64,000 nt of DNA from Verrucomicrobiota bacterium (GCA_014193315.1 BJHS01000010.1:16573-80572), one strand, 5' to 3'; numbered from the stretch's first letter, positions 1 to 9,327 are shown. The notes: generated by a model from the letters alone, not told the origin. Program-made: numbers and translations.

Positions 1-2
1 GC

Positions 3-521
3 AAACGCGACCAGCGGCTCTTCGACCAGCATGTGCGCGCCGCGAGTCGCCTCGTCCGCGAGACGATCGAGATGGCCACCATGGCCCCGGGCGCCGCCGG
101 CGTGGCAATCAAGGAAGTGGCCGACGGCCTTGGCTCGACCGAGCCGCGGCTGAGTTTCCTCCTCGCCGACGCGGGTCGCTTGGCCGACTGGCCGGAGCAC
201 CCGCTGCCCGACGTCGACTTCTCGCTCTTTGTCGACCCGGAGAAAGGCCTGGCGCTGCAATGGCAATCGCGTCTCGAGATCAACCGCGACCGGACGGACC
301 TGCACGACACGATCCTCTCGCCGTTCGTGAAGTCGCTCGCCTACGAGTACTACGACACGGACCTCAAGACCTGGAAGCTGGAGGAGGAGCCGGTCCATGA
401 CACCGGCGGCACCGCCTGGAAAAAGCCGGCCCGGATCCACCTGCGCTTCGAGCGCGGCACCCTCAAGCAGGAGGTCGTGCTGGACCTCCCCATCAAGCGC
501 CCCGGCGCCTCCCGCCCATGA
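3..521 (+). CDS. gspJ: Type II secretion minor pseudopilin GspJ-like, 3' part only
   Basis: The reading frame is open from the window edge, so the N-terminal prepilin leader and start lie outside. The visible ~172 residues end with features typical of GspJ-type minor pseudopilins: a segment with an F-V-K-S-L-A-Y-E-Y-Y-D motif followed by a W-K-L stretch and a closing P-A-R-I-H-L-R-F strand. Minor pseudopilins J, I and K form the tip of the type II secretion pseudopilus in the periplasm. Its TGA overlaps the ATG of the gspK-like gene (ATGA), so the two are translationally coupled. Family assignment rests on the C-terminal pattern plus position directly before gspK; another pseudopilin-like protein is possible. 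Confidence 0.68.
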   Translation, partial: KRDQRLFDQHVRAASRLVRETIEMATMAPGAAGVAIKEVADGLGSTEPRLSFLLADAGRLADWPEHPLPDVDFSLFVDPEKGLALQWQSRLEINRDRTDLHDTILSPFVKSLAYEYYDTDLKTWKLEEEPVHDTGGTAWKKPARIHLRFERGTLKQEVVLDLPIKRPGASRP

Positions 522-1759
522 GCCGACCCTCGCGCCGCCGCGGCTCCGTCATCATCGTCGTCCTGGTGCTCATCGCCCTGGCCTCGCTGCTGCTCGCCCG
601 GTTCATGGACGACAACACGCTCGAACTCTCCATGGCCTCGCGCGACGCCGACCGTCGCCGCCTGCGCGCCGACGCCCAGTCCGAGCTAGAGCTCGCGCTC
701 GCCGTCATGGCCGAAATCCGCGCAATCGACCTCAACAAAATCCACCACCCGGCGCAGGGCTTCGATGACCCGCACGCGTACGCCGGCTTCCCGCCGCGCG
801 ATGGCCTCGACGTGAAGTTCGATTTCGAGGACGAGAGCCGCAAGCTACCCCTGCCCAACCTGGACAAGAATACGCTGATCAAGCTGCTCTACGCGCTGGG
901 CCTCGAGCAGAAGGACGCCGAGCGCGTGGCCGACGCGCTCATCGGCTGGACGAACAAGCGTTATGAACCGCTCGAGGAAGAGGCGACGGATGCCGCCTAC
1001 GAACGGCGCACCCTGGCGCACCGCCCCGCCCGCCGACCCCTGCGCTCGTTCGAGGAACTGCGCTCGATCGGGGTCGCCAATGAGTTCTTCTTCGACGAAC
1101 AGGGTCACCAGACCCCGCTCTACGATGCCTTCACCTCGCTGGTGAGCCTCTACGCCTTCGGCGACACGAACATCAACACCGCGGAGGACAGCCTGTTGTT
1201 GGCGCTCGGGCTCGACGAGCATCAGGTCTCGCTGATCCGCGACAAGCAGGACGTCATGAAGAAGCGGGTCTCGGGCACCCCGCCTTATTTCCGCGTCACC
1301 CAGGAAGTCCGCACCCTCGTCGGCGGCGGCGCCCCGCTGCAGCCGTTCGACGACGAGTCCCACCTCATGTGGGTCCGGGCCACCGTCAAGCAGGGGCTCG
1401 CCCAGTGCCGCGTGGGCGCCCTCGTCATGCTCCGCGATGACGTGACCTTCCCCGCCGCCGCCGCCAACCCCGACGAAGACCCGACCGCGGCCACTGGCCT
1501 CGGGGCCACCAAGGCCATCCCGACCATCAAGACCACGGGGAACTCGACAGGCTCCACGGGGTCGGTTAAGTCGGGCAACACCTCCCTCACCCCCGGGGTC
1601 GTCCCCCCGGCCAGCGTCGGCCAAACCTCCCTCGGCGGACGCACCCGGAGCAACTCCCTCAACTACCCTTTCACCATCCTGGCCTGGACCGAAGACAACG
1701 GCCCACCCAAAAAAGCCCCCCAAAAACATGAGCTCCCTTCTGACCCGCCTGCGCGATAA
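518..1759 (+). CDS. gspK: Type II secretion minor pseudopilin GspK
   Basis: A 413-residue protein with a short basic leader, a Gly before the cleavage point (R-R-R-G then S-V-I-I-V-V) and one hydrophobic helix of about 20 residues, as in type IV prepilin-like proteins. The body matches GspK: a helix-hairpin-helix-like segment L-I-K-L-L-Y-A-L-G-L with A-D-A-L-I-G-W, and a later N-I-N-T-A motif near residue 225. GspK caps the pseudopilus tip together with GspI and GspJ. The last ~80 residues are a Thr/Ser/Gly/Pro-rich tail. The gene overlaps gspJ by 4 bp and the following gspL-like gene by 32 bp, so it is part of a single operon. Confidence 0.85.
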   Translation: MSRPSRRRGSVIIVVLVLIALASLLLARFMDDNTLELSMASRDADRRRLRADAQSELELALAVMAEIRAIDLNKIHHPAQGFDDPHAYAGFPPRDGLDVKFDFEDESRKLPLPNLDKNTLIKLLYALGLEQKDAERVADALIGWTNKRYEPLEEEATDAAYERRTLAHRPARRPLRSFEELRSIGVANEFFFDEQGHQTPLYDAFTSLVSLYAFGDTNINTAEDSLLLALGLDEHQVSLIRDKQDVMKKRVSGTPPYFRVTQEVRTLVGGGAPLQPFDDESHLMWVRATVKQGLAQCRVGALVMLRDDVTFPAAAANPDEDPTAATGLGATKAIPTIKTTGNSTGSTGSVKSGNTSLTPGVVPPASVGQTSLGGRTRSNSLNYPFTILAWTEDNGPPKKAPQKHELPSDPPAR

Positions 1760-2855
1760 AACCCAGCCCCAGGCGGCCGCGTTGTTGCCCGGCAACCGCT
1801 TCTTCGTGCGGCGCATCCCGCTCGAAAGTCCCGACGTGGCCGCGCAGGTGAACCTCGCCCTCGAGGCGCTCTCCCCCTTCCCGCTCGAGCAGATGCTCGT
1901 GGGGCATCTCGTCGCCGCCGACGGGCAGTCGGCCCTCGTGTACGCCGCGCACCGCCGCCGCTTCACGCCCGAGGAAAGCCTCGCGTGGCCGGAAGATTGC
2001 CAAGTCGTCCCCGAGTTCCTCGCGCTCTGTAGCCATAAGCCGGCCGCGGAAGGCGTGGTCGTGCACACCGGCGAAGAGCGCCTCACCGCCCTCGCTTGGA
2101 ACGCCGGCGACTCCCTCCCCGCCGCAATCGTCGTCGCCGAACTCGCCGACGTGACCGGGCCCGAGATCGCCGCCGAGGCCGCGGCCCGCGCCGGCCTCGC
2201 GCCCGGCTACACCGTCGAGAGCCTCACCGGCAAACTCGGCGGCGAACTGCGCGAGAACGCGCTGTGCCTATCCGCGGAAGGTGGCGTGCCGCACCAACTC
2301 TCCAAGAAGCACCTCGATGTCGCCGACATCCGCGATACCGACTTCCTCGACGCGCGCCGCAAGAAGGAGCAGGCCAACCTGGTGCTCTGGCGGCTGACCC
2401 AGGCCTCGATCGCCACGCTCGTCGTCGCCCTCCTCCTCGACGTCGTCGCCCTCGGGGTGCGCCTGCGCACCAGCGACCTCGACGTGAAGAACGAGGTGAA
2501 CGCCGCGAAGGTGGCCGACATCGATGCCGCCCAGGCCATCACCTCCCGGATCAACGAACTGGGCGTCAAGCGCCCGTTGCCGCTGGAGATGCTCGCGCTC
2601 ATCAACGAGCACCGGCCGGCCACGCTGGAGTTTCAGAGCGTGACCTGCAAATCCAACGTCGTGATCGAGATCGGCGGCCGCACCTCCAACGCCGCCGACA
2701 TCGGGGTCTTCGAGCGCGAGCTCGCCGCGCTGCCGATCATCGCCAGCGCCGTCAGCCGCGACATCCGCACCCGCGAGACCGCCGCCACCTTCACCCTCGT
2801 CATCACCTTCAAACTCGATGCGCTCCGCAAGGCCATCGCCCCCAAACAACAATGA
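1728..2855 (+). CDS. gspL: Type II secretion inner-membrane protein GspL/PilN-like
   Basis: 375 residues: a ~215-residue cytoplasmic part, one membrane helix at about residues 222-245 and a periplasmic part of ~130 residues ending in a ferredoxin-like fold pattern. This is the GspL layout: the cytoplasmic domain binds the GspE ATPase and the periplasmic domain binds GspM. Sequence similarity to classical GspL is not obvious by eye, so the call depends on topology and on position between gspK and a GspM-like gene. The ATG lies 32 bp inside gspK; the TGA overlaps the next ATG by 4 bp. A PilM/PilN fusion-like protein is the alternative reading. Confidence 0.7.
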   Translation: MSSLLTRLRDKTQPQAAALLPGNRFFVRRIPLESPDVAAQVNLALEALSPFPLEQMLVGHLVAADGQSALVYAAHRRRFTPEESLAWPEDCQVVPEFLALCSHKPAAEGVVVHTGEERLTALAWNAGDSLPAAIVVAELADVTGPEIAAEAAARAGLAPGYTVESLTGKLGGELRENALCLSAEGGVPHQLSKKHLDVADIRDTDFLDARRKKEQANLVLWRLTQASIATLVVALLLDVVALGVRLRTSDLDVKNEVNAAKVADIDAAQAITSRINELGVKRPLPLEMLALINEHRPATLEFQSVTCKSNVVIEIGGRTSNAADIGVFERELAALPIIASAVSRDIRTRETAATFTLVITFKLDALRKAIAPKQQ

Positions 2856-3697
2856 AAGCCCTCTTCTTCGGACTGAACGCCCGCGAGCGCCTGATGGCGC
2901 TCCTCGCGCTCGGCATCCTCGCCTTCCTCTGGGTCACCGCCGCTTACGGCCGCGTCAACGAGGTCTGGGCCAACTGGACCGACCTCGAGAAGAATGCCGT
3001 CTTCCATCGCGCCCGCTTCGCGGAAGAGAAGAAGATCCGGGCCGACGTCGCCGAGGCGGTCAAGGGGCTCGACGAGGGGCGGGGTTACGACAAGGCCCGC
3101 CTCGTCGCCGAAGCCTACGCCGCCGCCAAGGAGGCCGGGCTCTCCCCCAGCACCGAGGCGCCCACCACCGTGAAGGCCGACCGCTTCTCCGTGCACTCGC
3201 TCCAGATGAGTTGCCGCAAGGCCGACATGGCCAGCTTGGTCAAATTCTACGAGGCCATCCGCCCGCGCGCACCCTACCTCGCCATGGGCAACCTCACCAT
3301 CCAGTCCGACCGCGGCAAGGATGCCACCGTGACGCTGAACATGCAAATCACCGCCCTCGAGTTGATCGGCGCGGCCCCGGTACCCGTCGCCCCGGCCGCC
3401 CCGGCGACCGGCGCGAAGCCGGCTGGTGAGCCCGCGGCTCCGACCACTCCGGCGATAACCGAAGGCGCCGCCCCGGTGAAAACCGAAGCCGCCCCGACGA
3501 CCCAGACCGCCAAGCCCACGGCCACGGAAGCGAAGCCGGCGACCGCCACCGACGCGACCACGGAGGCGAAGCCCGCCGACGCGACCACGCCCCCGAAGAC
3601 CGAAGCCGGCACGCCGGTACAGACGGCGACCGTTACGGTCACTCCAGCCACTCCGGCTGCTCCGGTCGCTGCTCCGACCCCGCCCGCGGCGAAGTAA
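2852..3697 (+). CDS. gspM: Type II secretion protein GspM-like with a long Ala/Pro/Thr tail
   Basis: 281 residues starting at the ATG that overlaps the gspL stop. A short cytoplasmic N-terminus (with an R-E-R-L-M-A-L motif, frequent in GspM) leads into one membrane helix at about 12-31, then a helical and alpha/beta periplasmic domain to about residue 175. Residues ~180-281 are almost only Ala, Pro, Thr, Lys and Glu with recurrent E-A-K-P-A units, so probably a disordered or wall-spanning tail; ordinary GspM (~160 residues) lacks it. GspM partners GspL in the inner-membrane platform. It is the last gene of the plus-strand arm. Confidence 0.68.
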   Translation: MKALFFGLNARERLMALLALGILAFLWVTAAYGRVNEVWANWTDLEKNAVFHRARFAEEKKIRADVAEAVKGLDEGRGYDKARLVAEAYAAAKEAGLSPSTEAPTTVKADRFSVHSLQMSCRKADMASLVKFYEAIRPRAPYLAMGNLTIQSDRGKDATVTLNMQITALELIGAAPVPVAPAAPATGAKPAGEPAAPTTPAITEGAAPVKTEAAPTTQTAKPTATEAKPATATDATTEAKPADATTPPKTEAGTPVQTATVTVTPATPAAPVAAPTPPAAK

Positions 3698-4065
3698 GGG
3701 CTCGGAGATTTAATCGGTGGGCCAGAGGGCCAGAGAGGCAGGGGAGAGTTGATCGGTTGATTAGTTGGCCGGAGGGAGAGACAGGTGTTAGGGAATAGGT
3801 CGTAGGATCGAGTCCACTGCATCTCCCCACTTCCCATTTCCTAATCCCTAATTCCTAAATCTGCCCCTACCCGCGCGTGAAGCGCGCGATATGAGGCTAC
3901 AGGTACGCTCGATGCAGCACTCAGCACTCCGTCGTAAAGAGACAACAGGTGCACCTCTGGCCAACTGGCCAACCGTTCAACGGATCAACTCTTGTTTCGG
4001 TACCCCTCTGGTCAACCGATCAACTCCGCTTCCTTCTGTTCCCCCAAGACCCCTGTCTTGACGAC
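3698..4065. repeat. Convergent intergenic spacer with octamer-periodic inverted repeats
   Basis: 368 bp between the gspM stop and the gspF stop (convergent genes), with no believable gene. The 15-mer GAGTTGATCGGTTGA at 3746-3760 recurs as its exact reverse complement at 4012-4026, and a near copy in reverse complement lies at about 3957-3991. The arms have an 8-nt period of GTTGANNN units ending in GTTGGCC. Inside them are shorter mirrored pieces: TTAGGGA-like heptamers near 3787-3806 against CCTAATC/CCTAATT heptamers near 3840-3860, CTGCATC (3817-3823) against GATGCAG (3911-3917), and a GCGCG hairpin near 3872-3887. The same octamer family appears at 26064-26253. Confidence 0.75.
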
Positions 4066-5298
4066 CTAGAACCTGAAACTCGAGCTGACCTCGAAGACGG
4101 CGGAGACGATCGCGTACGCGATGAAGGCGACGAAGGAGAAGGCGGCGGTCAGGACGCCGGCGGAGATCGTTTGCGAGACGGTGCCGAGCCACTTATCGAG
4201 GGAGGCCCGGTAGGAGCGCGCGATGTCGCGCAGGCCTGGGGCGAGGTTGCCGGTCTGCTCGGAGACCGCGATCCGATCGAGCAGCAAGTCCTCGAAGTAA
4301 CCGGTCTTGGCCAGCGCGCGGGAAAGGCTTTCGCCCTCGAGCACCCGGTCGGTCGCCGCATGGAGCTGCGCGCGCATGGCGCGGTTCGCCGCGGTCTTCT
4401 CCGCCAGACGCAAGGCCTCGGAGGTGGTGATCCCATTCTCGAGAAGCACGGCGAGCGTGTGGCAGAAGTTGAGCACGGAGACGCGCTTGACGAAGGTGCC
4501 CACCAGCGGGATGGCGAGCAGTTGCTCGTCGGTCTGGAGGCGACCGGCGTCGGTGCGGCGCAAATGCTTGATCACGAGGGCGGCGACGCCGATTCCCAGC
4601 AAGCCCAGCGGCCCGACCCACTTCAAGACATCGGCGATCCAAATCAGCAACTTGGTCGCCAAGGGCAACTGGCCGCCCAGGGAGTCGAGCAGGGTCTTGA
4701 GGCGCGGCAGCAGGAAGAGGACGAAGAACGTGACGACGAAGAGGGCGACGACGCAGATGAAGCTCGGGTAGGCGAGCGCGCTGATAAGCTTGCGCCGGAA
4801 CTCCTTCTGCTCGGTCGCGTGCGTGATGAGGCGCTCGATGACATCGAGGATGTTGCCGGTGGCCTCGCCCGCGGCGATCAGGTTGACGGTCTGGCCATCG
4901 AAGACCCGGGGGTAGGCGGCCATCGCCGCCGAGAGGTTCTGGCCCTCGCCGAGTCGCGACCACAGGCCGGCGCACAGGGTGCGCAGCGGGCCCTTCTGGG
5001 TGCGGTTGGCCAGCATACGCAGCGCCTCGCCCGCGGACATGCCGCTGCGCACCAGGTCGGCGATCGATTCGAGGAAAGGCAGGAGCTGCTCAGCGGTCGG
5101 CTCCGGGTCAGGGCTGCTGGAGCCGCGCGTCCGGGCCTCTTCTTTGGCCCGACCAGCCGCCCCGCTCTCCGTGACCGCCGTGGGCCGGAGCCCGCGCGCC
5201 TGCAACCGACGCAACGCCTCGCGGCGGTTCGGGGCCTGGATCGAGCCCTCGGCCGCCGCCCCTTGGGCATCGCGGGCGCTGTAGTTGAAGGCGGGCAT
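4066..5298 (-). CDS. gspF: Type II secretion inner-membrane platform protein GspF
   Basis: 410 residues beginning M-P-A-F-N-Y-S-A-R-D, the usual GspF/PilC opening, with the ATG 5 bp after the gspE stop. Two T2SSF domains of about 120 residues each are visible (first with the L-V-R-S-G-M-S-A-G-E-A-L motif near residue 95, second near 300 with L-L-E-N-G-I-T-T-S-E-A-L). Membrane helices occur near 185-210, 225-245 and at the C-terminus. A ~40-residue charged linker separates the N-terminal strand domain from the first T2SSF domain. It forms the membrane platform that couples GspE ATP hydrolysis to pseudopilus assembly. A longer in-frame start at 5373 lies inside gspE and is unlikely. Confidence 0.93.
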   Translation of the reverse strand: MPAFNYSARDAQGAAAEGSIQAPNRREALRRLQARGLRPTAVTESGAAGRAKEEARTRGSSSPDPEPTAEQLLPFLESIADLVRSGMSAGEALRMLANRTQKGPLRTLCAGLWSRLGEGQNLSAAMAAYPRVFDGQTVNLIAAGEATGNILDVIERLITHATEQKEFRRKLISALAYPSFICVVALFVVTFFVLFLLPRLKTLLDSLGGQLPLATKLLIWIADVLKWVGPLGLLGIGVAALVIKHLRRTDAGRLQTDEQLLAIPLVGTFVKRVSVLNFCHTLAVLLENGITTSEALRLAEKTAANRAMRAQLHAATDRVLEGESLSRALAKTGYFEDLLLDRIAVSEQTGNLAPGLRDIARSYRASLDKWLGTVSQTISAGVLTAAFSFVAFIAYAIVSAVFEVSSSFRF

Positions 5299-5303
5299 CG
5301 GGA

Positions 5304-6989
5304 CTACTCGTTGGAACTCAGGTTGCGGACCAGCTCGTCGAGGGACGTCAGGCCCGCCGTCACCTTGACCCAACCCGCGCGGGCGAGCGGACGCATGCCC
5401 TGCTCGATCGCTTTGTCGGTGAGCTCACGGTTGCTGACGCGGCCGACGATGAGGTCGTGCAACGGCTTCGGGTGGAAAATCTCGAAGACGCCGACGCGGC
5501 CGCGGTAACCGGTGTTGCGGCACTTGCGGCAACCGACGGGCTGTCGGAGGGTCTTGATGCCGGCCAATTCCGGGGCGCCCATGCCGAGGGCCTCGAGCGC
5601 GGGGAGGACGCGGGCGGGGTCGACAGGAACGTCCTTGGCGCAATCCAGGCATAAGCGACGCACCAGCCGTTGGGCGATGACCAGCTCGACGGCCGAGGCG
5701 ACGAGGAACGGCTCGACGCCCATGTCGACGAGGCGGGTGATGGCCCCGGGCGCGTCGTTGGTGTGCAAGGTCGAGAAGACGAGGTGACCCGTCAGCGACG
5801 CGCGGATGGAAATCTCGGCGGTCTCCAGGTCGCGGATTTCGCCGACCATGATGACGTCGGGGTCCTGGCGGAGCGTGCTGCGGAGGGCGTTGGCGAAGGT
5901 CAGGCCGATCTCGGCCTTGGTCTGCACCTGGTTGGCGCCGGGCACCTCGTACTCAATCGGGTCTTCGATCGTGACGATGCGCAGCTCCGGCGAGTTGATC
6001 TCGCGGAGGAACGCGTTGAGGGAAGTCGACTTACCGGAACCGGTCGGGCCGGTGACGAGGATGATACCGTGCGGGTAATCGAGGACCTTGCGGACCAGGG
6101 CTTGCTCGTCGGGCGTCATGCCGATCCGATCCATGTCGTAGGCTTCCTTGCGCTGGTTGAGCAAACGCAGGGAGACGGACTCGGCGTAGATGGTGGGGAT
6201 GGTCGAGACGCGGATATCCAGGACGTTCTTGCCGTCGCGGAAATTGATGCGGCCGTCCTGCGGGAGGCGGCGCTCGGAGATGTTGAGGCGCGCCATGATC
6301 TTGAGGCGCGAGATGATGGCGTCCTGAAAGCGGGCCAGGTTTTCCGGCAGCGGCACGGCGACGAGCAGGCCGTCGATGCGGTAGCGGATACGGAGGTGCC
6401 CTTCCTGCGGCTCGAAATGCACGTCCGTCGCGCCCTCGGCCACGCCTTGGGACAGGACATCGGTCACGAAGCGCACCACGGCGGCGTCTTGGTCGGCCTC
6501 GCCATCGGTCGGCTGCTCGGCCTGCGCCGGCAAGTCCTGCCCCTCGTCGTCGAGGCTGCCCGAACCCACGCCGTAGTTATCGTTGATCAGCTGCGCCACG
6601 CGCTCGGGCGGGGCGAGGAACCACTTCGGGCGCCGCGGGGTGAAGGTGGCGACCCAATCCATCGTTGCGGCGTCCGGGGGGAGCGCGGTGACGAGGTTCA
6701 AACGGCCCTCGACCGAACCGGCGAGGACCGTCGGGACGACCTGCGCCTCGGCGGCGATGCGGGCGGGCAAAATCTTGAGTCCCTCGGGATCGATGGCCGG
6801 CTCCTCGAGCACCTCGAGCCCGGTCAGGCGGGAGAGCTCGGCGAGCAACGCGGCTTCGTCGAGGTTCAGCACCTGCGCGAGCAGTTTGAAGCGGGCTTCG
6901 CGCGGCGCCTCGGCGAAGGTCGCGCGCCCCTCGTCGCCCAACCTCTCGGCCAAGGCCGGCGGCAAGCCGTGCTGGTCTACGGTCACCAT
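5304..6989 (-). CDS. gspE: Type II secretion assembly ATPase GspE
   Basis: About 561 residues. Order: an N-terminal MshEN-like domain (~1-125), then the secretion ATPase core with Walker A G-P-T-G-S-G-K-S (~314-321), Asp box I-E-D-P-I-E-Y-E, Walker B I-M-V-G-E-I-R-D and His box F-S-T-L-H-T-N-D. Two Cys pairs (C-L-D-C and C-R-K-C) make the zinc-binding C-terminal module typical of GspE/PilB. The ATG at 6989 is preceded by AGAAG at 5-nt spacing; a GTG at 6995 overlapping the gspD stop is the alternative start. It hydrolyses ATP in the cytoplasm to drive pseudopilus growth, working with the GspF next to it. Confidence 0.95.
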   Translation of the reverse strand: MVTVDQHGLPPALAERLGDEGRATFAEAPREARFKLLAQVLNLDEAALLAELSRLTGLEVLEEPAIDPEGLKILPARIAAEAQVVPTVLAGSVEGRLNLVTALPPDAATMDWVATFTPRRPKWFLAPPERVAQLINDNYGVGSGSLDDEGQDLPAQAEQPTDGEADQDAAVVRFVTDVLSQGVAEGATDVHFEPQEGHLRIRYRIDGLLVAVPLPENLARFQDAIISRLKIMARLNISERRLPQDGRINFRDGKNVLDIRVSTIPTIYAESVSLRLLNQRKEAYDMDRIGMTPDEQALVRKVLDYPHGIILVTGPTGSGKSTSLNAFLREINSPELRIVTIEDPIEYEVPGANQVQTKAEIGLTFANALRSTLRQDPDVIMVGEIRDLETAEISIRASLTGHLVFSTLHTNDAPGAITRLVDMGVEPFLVASAVELVIAQRLVRRLCLDCAKDVPVDPARVLPALEALGMGAPELAGIKTLRQPVGCRKCRNTGYRGRVGVFEIFHPKPLHDLIVGRVSNRELTDKAIEQGMRPLARAGWVKVTAGLTSLDELVRNLSSNE

Positions 6990-6991
6990 GG

Positions 6992-9163
6992 TCACTTCTG
7001 GACGGGGGCGAAGGGCGGGGTCGGGCGGTCGATGACCTTGCGGACATCTTCCTTCATCGGCGACGCGTCGACGCGGCTGAGGGCGTCAAGGTTGTCGACG
7101 GCCGAGCTATTGAGAACGACCGGGCGGAGGAAGATGACGAGCTCGGTGCGGGTGTCCGTATCCTTGGAGCTACCGAAGATGTCGCCGATAATCGGGATCG
7201 GGCCGAGCCGGTTGGTCTGCTTGGTGACTTGGCGACGCTGCAGGCCGCCGAGGACGACGATCTCGCCGCTCATCGCGCTCACGTAGGAGTCGGTCGTGCG
7301 CCGGCCGATGATGGGCTGCTCGTTGCCGTCCAGGAGGGTCGTGCCGAGAATGTCTTCGACGGACTGGGAGACCTGCAGCTGCACGGAGCCGTCCTTGCCG
7401 ATGAGGGGCAGGACCTTGAGTTGGATCCCGATATCGCGCTGCGAGACGGTGGAGGTGACCTGGCCGGTCGTCGAAGCGGTGGTCGAGCCGGTGATGACCG
7501 GGCGGGACTCGCCGACGAAGAGGGTGGCCTCCTTGTTGTGGGTGGTGGTCACCGCGGGCACCGAGAGAATCTTGGTGTCGTTCTTGCGCGGGGTCGTGTT
7601 GAGGCTGATGAGGCCGGTGAGCGTGCCGTTCGGGGCGAGCCCGGCTTGCGGGGAATTATTCAGCCCGGCCACGGCGCCGCCGGCCACGGCGCCACTGGCG
7701 CCGGTGAGCTTACCGTTGGTCACGGTCAGGCCGAGCGCGGTGAACCCGTTCTGGTCGTTGTCGGTGAGGGTGATCTCGGCGATGACGACCTCGATGCGCA
7801 CCTGCGGGAGGACGATGTCGACCTTGTCGATCAGTTCATGAAGAAGGCGGAGGTCGGATTTGGTGCCGGAGACGACGACGGAGTTGCTCCGGACGTCGGG
7901 GATGACGGTCACCATGTTGCTGAACTCGTCGGCCCCGTTCTGCTGGGAACCGGCGGCGGCCGTCCCAGGGGCGGCCGTCCCAGGGGCGGCCGGGGTGGGC
8001 ACGGGGGTGGCGGCGCGGGCGGCGCCGGCGGTGGTCTTGTTACCGGCGCGGGTGGCGGCGGAGGTCTGGCCGGTGATGAGCTGGGTGACGAGGGTCGCGA
8101 CCTCGGCCGCGTTGGCGTGGCGCAGGAAAACGACGTCGGTCTTCGTGTTCGGGTCGGAGTTGGCGTCGAGCTGGTCGATGAGCTTATCGAAGAACTCGTG
8201 CTGGTCGGCCGAACCCATGAGGATGACGCGGTTGGTGCGCTCGTCCGCGGTGAAGCTGGTGCCGGTGCTGAGGCGGAAGGGCGCGGCGCCGGCGGCGGCC
8301 GGGGTGCGAAGTAACGCGGTCAACTTGTTGACCAAGTCCACGGCCATCGCGTTCTTCAGCGAATAGATCTTGGTCACGATCGAATCGAGCTGCGGCTTGT
8401 CGAGCTGGGTGAAGAGCGTCTCGATCTTCTGGAGGTTGGTGATGGAATCGGTGACCAGCACGGCGTTATTCCGGCTGAAGAACACGGGCGGGGTGGCCAA
8501 GGTAGTGTTGAGCATGCCAGCGATCTGCTGGACCACTTCCTGACCGTTGGCGTGCTTGAGGGTGAAAATCTTGGAGGCGACGCGGCCGCTCGGCGCCATC
8601 GCCAGCGTGCTGGCGGTGATGAGCGAGGGCGACTCCGCCTTGGCCGTCAGGTTGGGCACCACCTTCAGGAACTTGTCGCCCTGCTGGATCACGGCGACGC
8701 CGTTGAGGCTGAGCAAGGTCTCGATGGCGAGGAGGGCTTCGGCCCGCGTGGCGGCGGCCGGCAGCGAGAGCGTGTAAAGGTTGGCGGGCAAGGCCTGCGG
8801 ACGGAGCACCGTCTTGCCGGTCCAGCGTTGCAGGAGCTCGAGCACCTGGGCGACCGTCTCATCGCGGAGCAGCACCGGCCCGACTTTGTCGGCGTCGAGC
8901 AAACCCGGGGCCGGGGTCGCGACCGGAACGGCGACGATGACCGGAGCCGCCGCGGCGGGAGCAGCCGGGGCCGGGGCGACTACCGCCGGGGCAGCCACGA
9001 CAGGTGCGGCCGGCGCCGCGGGCGTGGCGGTCTGACCGAGGAAAGTCAGCGGCATCAACAGGCCGGCAAAAGTGAGGCAGCAAACGGGGAGCAAGGCCCG
9101 CGGCGCACGAGGGGTCGAAAGAGAGTAATTCACTGGAGGGAGGGGATGTGGGGATAACACCAT
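6992..9163 (-). CDS. gspD: Type II secretion outer-membrane secretin GspD
   Basis: 723 residues with a hydrophobic signal segment at about 22-45 and then an unusually long Ala/Pro/Val linker to about residue 90. N0, N1, N2 and N3 repeats follow (for example F-T-L-K-H-A-N-G-Q-E-V-V and V-F-L-R-H-A-N-A-A-E-V-A), interrupted by an Ala/Thr/Gly-rich insertion near 375-410 that contains a tandem G-T-A-A-P. The C-terminal secretin domain shows V-P-A-V-T-T, V-G-E-S-R-P and the signature G-P-I-P-I-I-G-D-I-F-G. It forms the outer-membrane pore of the type II system. First gene of the minus-strand arm; the stop overlaps or abuts gspE. Confidence 0.95.
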   Translation of the reverse strand: MVLSPHPLPPVNYSLSTPRAPRALLPVCCLTFAGLLMPLTFLGQTATPAAPAAPVVAAPAVVAPAPAAPAAAAPVIVAVPVATPAPGLLDADKVGPVLLRDETVAQVLELLQRWTGKTVLRPQALPANLYTLSLPAAATRAEALLAIETLLSLNGVAVIQQGDKFLKVVPNLTAKAESPSLITASTLAMAPSGRVASKIFTLKHANGQEVVQQIAGMLNTTLATPPVFFSRNNAVLVTDSITNLQKIETLFTQLDKPQLDSIVTKIYSLKNAMAVDLVNKLTALLRTPAAAGAAPFRLSTGTSFTADERTNRVILMGSADQHEFFDKLIDQLDANSDPNTKTDVVFLRHANAAEVATLVTQLITGQTSAATRAGNKTTAGAARAATPVPTPAAPGTAAPGTAAAGSQQNGADEFSNMVTVIPDVRSNSVVVSGTKSDLRLLHELIDKVDIVLPQVRIEVVIAEITLTDNDQNGFTALGLTVTNGKLTGASGAVAGGAVAGLNNSPQAGLAPNGTLTGLISLNTTPRKNDTKILSVPAVTTTHNKEATLFVGESRPVITGSTTASTTGQVTSTVSQRDIGIQLKVLPLIGKDGSVQLQVSQSVEDILGTTLLDGNEQPIIGRRTTDSYVSAMSGEIVVLGGLQRRQVTKQTNRLGPIPIIGDIFGSSKDTDTRTELVIFLRPVVLNSSAVDNLDALSRVDASPMKEDVRKVIDRPTPPFAPVQK

Positions 9164-9327
9164 GAAACCAGATTTGTTCGATTAGTTTCCGATTTTTTTA
9201 CCCTTTTTTGACGATTATTAAGGTGTATTTGACTTCCTAACCATGAATGGCCCTGATGGTGAACGAAGTTTCACTATTAAACTTGCGTAATTGCCCCGGT
9301 TTGGCCTAGAGACAGCCTCAGCCACTT

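Noticed and set aside
3949..5508. 519-residue plus-strand open frame
   Set aside because: Antisense to gspF and gspE, no domain signature; starts inside the repeat spacer.
7960..7995. Tandem repeat in gspD
   Set aside because: Two copies encoding G-T-A-A-P in the low-complexity insertion; ordinary slippage product.
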